Shown in pieces: positions 5,048 through 5,334 of a DNA stretch of 5,334 nucleotides. The DNA comes from Actinomycetota bacterium (GTDB lineage: Bacteria > Actinomycetota > Acidimicrobiia > Acidimicrobiales > CADCTF01), in NCBI GenBank assembly GCA_019348305.1, contig JAHWJQ010000150.1, forward strand, positions 1 to 5,334, given 5' to 3'. The notes under the pieces are model-generated. The model saw nothing but the letters and a program-made list of their open reading frames with translations, ran no database searches and was not told the DNA's origin. How positions within the stretch are numbered: the stretch's first letter is position 1; each line of letters begins with the position of its first letter. The translations under genes were made by a program, and so were the position numbers.

Positions 5048-5334
5048 ATGGTGGGCCCGGAGCCCGCGCCGCTCTCGCTCGAAGAGGCTGCCCGGCGGCT
5101 GGGCCACTACCGCTGGCTCGAGATGCGACTCTTCGAGGTCCTCGGCGGCTGGGTGGGCAGCGTCCCCCAGCTCGACGTCAAGCTCCGGCTCGGGCCCCAC
5201 TCATTGCACCACGCGTGGCATGCGGAGCTGTGGGAAGAGCGACTACCGCAGTGGCGGGAGATGACCCCGGCAAACCTGACCATCCCGCCGAGCGACGCGA
5301 TGGTGCAATTCGTCGAGGCCCTGGCTGCCCCCGG
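5048..5334 (+). CDS. Unrecognised His/Trp/Glu-rich protein, N-terminal 95 residues, possibly ferritin-like
   Basis: Starts with ATG at 5048 behind a GAGG at 7 nt and stays open to the window edge, so the 3' end is missing. After a short Pro-rich lead it reads SLEEAARRLGHYRWLEMRLF, then EVLGGWVGSVPQLDVKLRLG, then an aromatic and His-rich stretch HSLHHAWHAELWEERLPQW (residues 51-69), then SDAMVQFVEALAAP. The predicted structure is helical with no signal peptide or membrane segment. The spacing of Glu25/Glu30 and His51, His54, His55, His58, Glu60 on successive helices recalls metal-binding four-helix bundles of the ferritin-like superfamily; this is a pattern judgement, not a firm assignment. 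It begins 9 nt after the nadE stop and is probably in the same operon, but nothing visible ties its role to NAD synthesis. Confidence 0.8.
   Translation, partial: MVGPEPAPLSLEEAARRLGHYRWLEMRLFEVLGGWVGSVPQLDVKLRLGPHSLHHAWHAELWEERLPQWREMTPANLTIPPSDAMVQFVEALAAP

Overview
The window is GC-rich (by eye about 70% or more), with strong G/C preference at third codon positions, frequent GTG starts and apparently leaderless genes. This suggests a high-GC actinobacterium. A lineage such as the Acidimicrobiia is possible, but that is inference, not demonstrated. No mobile element, CRISPR array, tRNA or rRNA is visible.

Layout, left to right. (1) 1-197, plus strand: the 3' end of a gene whose protein ends in a Lys/Ala/Pro-rich tail built partly from a 39-bp tandem repeat, as in histone-like or other nucleic-acid-binding actinobacterial proteins. 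(2) 198-282: a short non-coding gap with a nested inverted repeat (possible terminator) and a possible sigma-28-like promoter. (3) 283-546, plus: a small predicted two-helix membrane protein of unknown function. (4) 563-3243, minus: glnE, the bifunctional glutamine synthetase adenylyltransferase/adenylyl-removing enzyme, converging on the small gene with only 16 bp between stop codons. As given, glnE is split into two reading frames by a shift at about 2575-2580. Both halves look fully conserved, so this is a recent indel or a sequence error. (5) 3244-3319: a 76-bp divergent intergenic region with a TANNNT -10-like hexamer exactly 6 nt before each start codon and a perfect dyad in the middle. 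(6) 3320-5038, plus: nadE, glutamine-dependent NAD+ synthetase, complete. (7) 5048-5334, plus: the first 95 codons of an unrecognised His/Trp/Glu-rich, probably helical protein, very likely co-transcribed with nadE.

Functionally the core is nitrogen-linked. GlnE sets the activity of glutamine synthetase, and NadE spends glutamine as ammonia donor for the last step of NAD synthesis. The two genes are divergently transcribed from one short shared region, so joint regulation is possible but not shown. I see no clearly new multi-gene system here. The points most worth a second look are the glnE frameshift, the mirrored leaderless promoters with a central dyad, an extra residue in a conserved NadE loop, and the two uncharacterised proteins.
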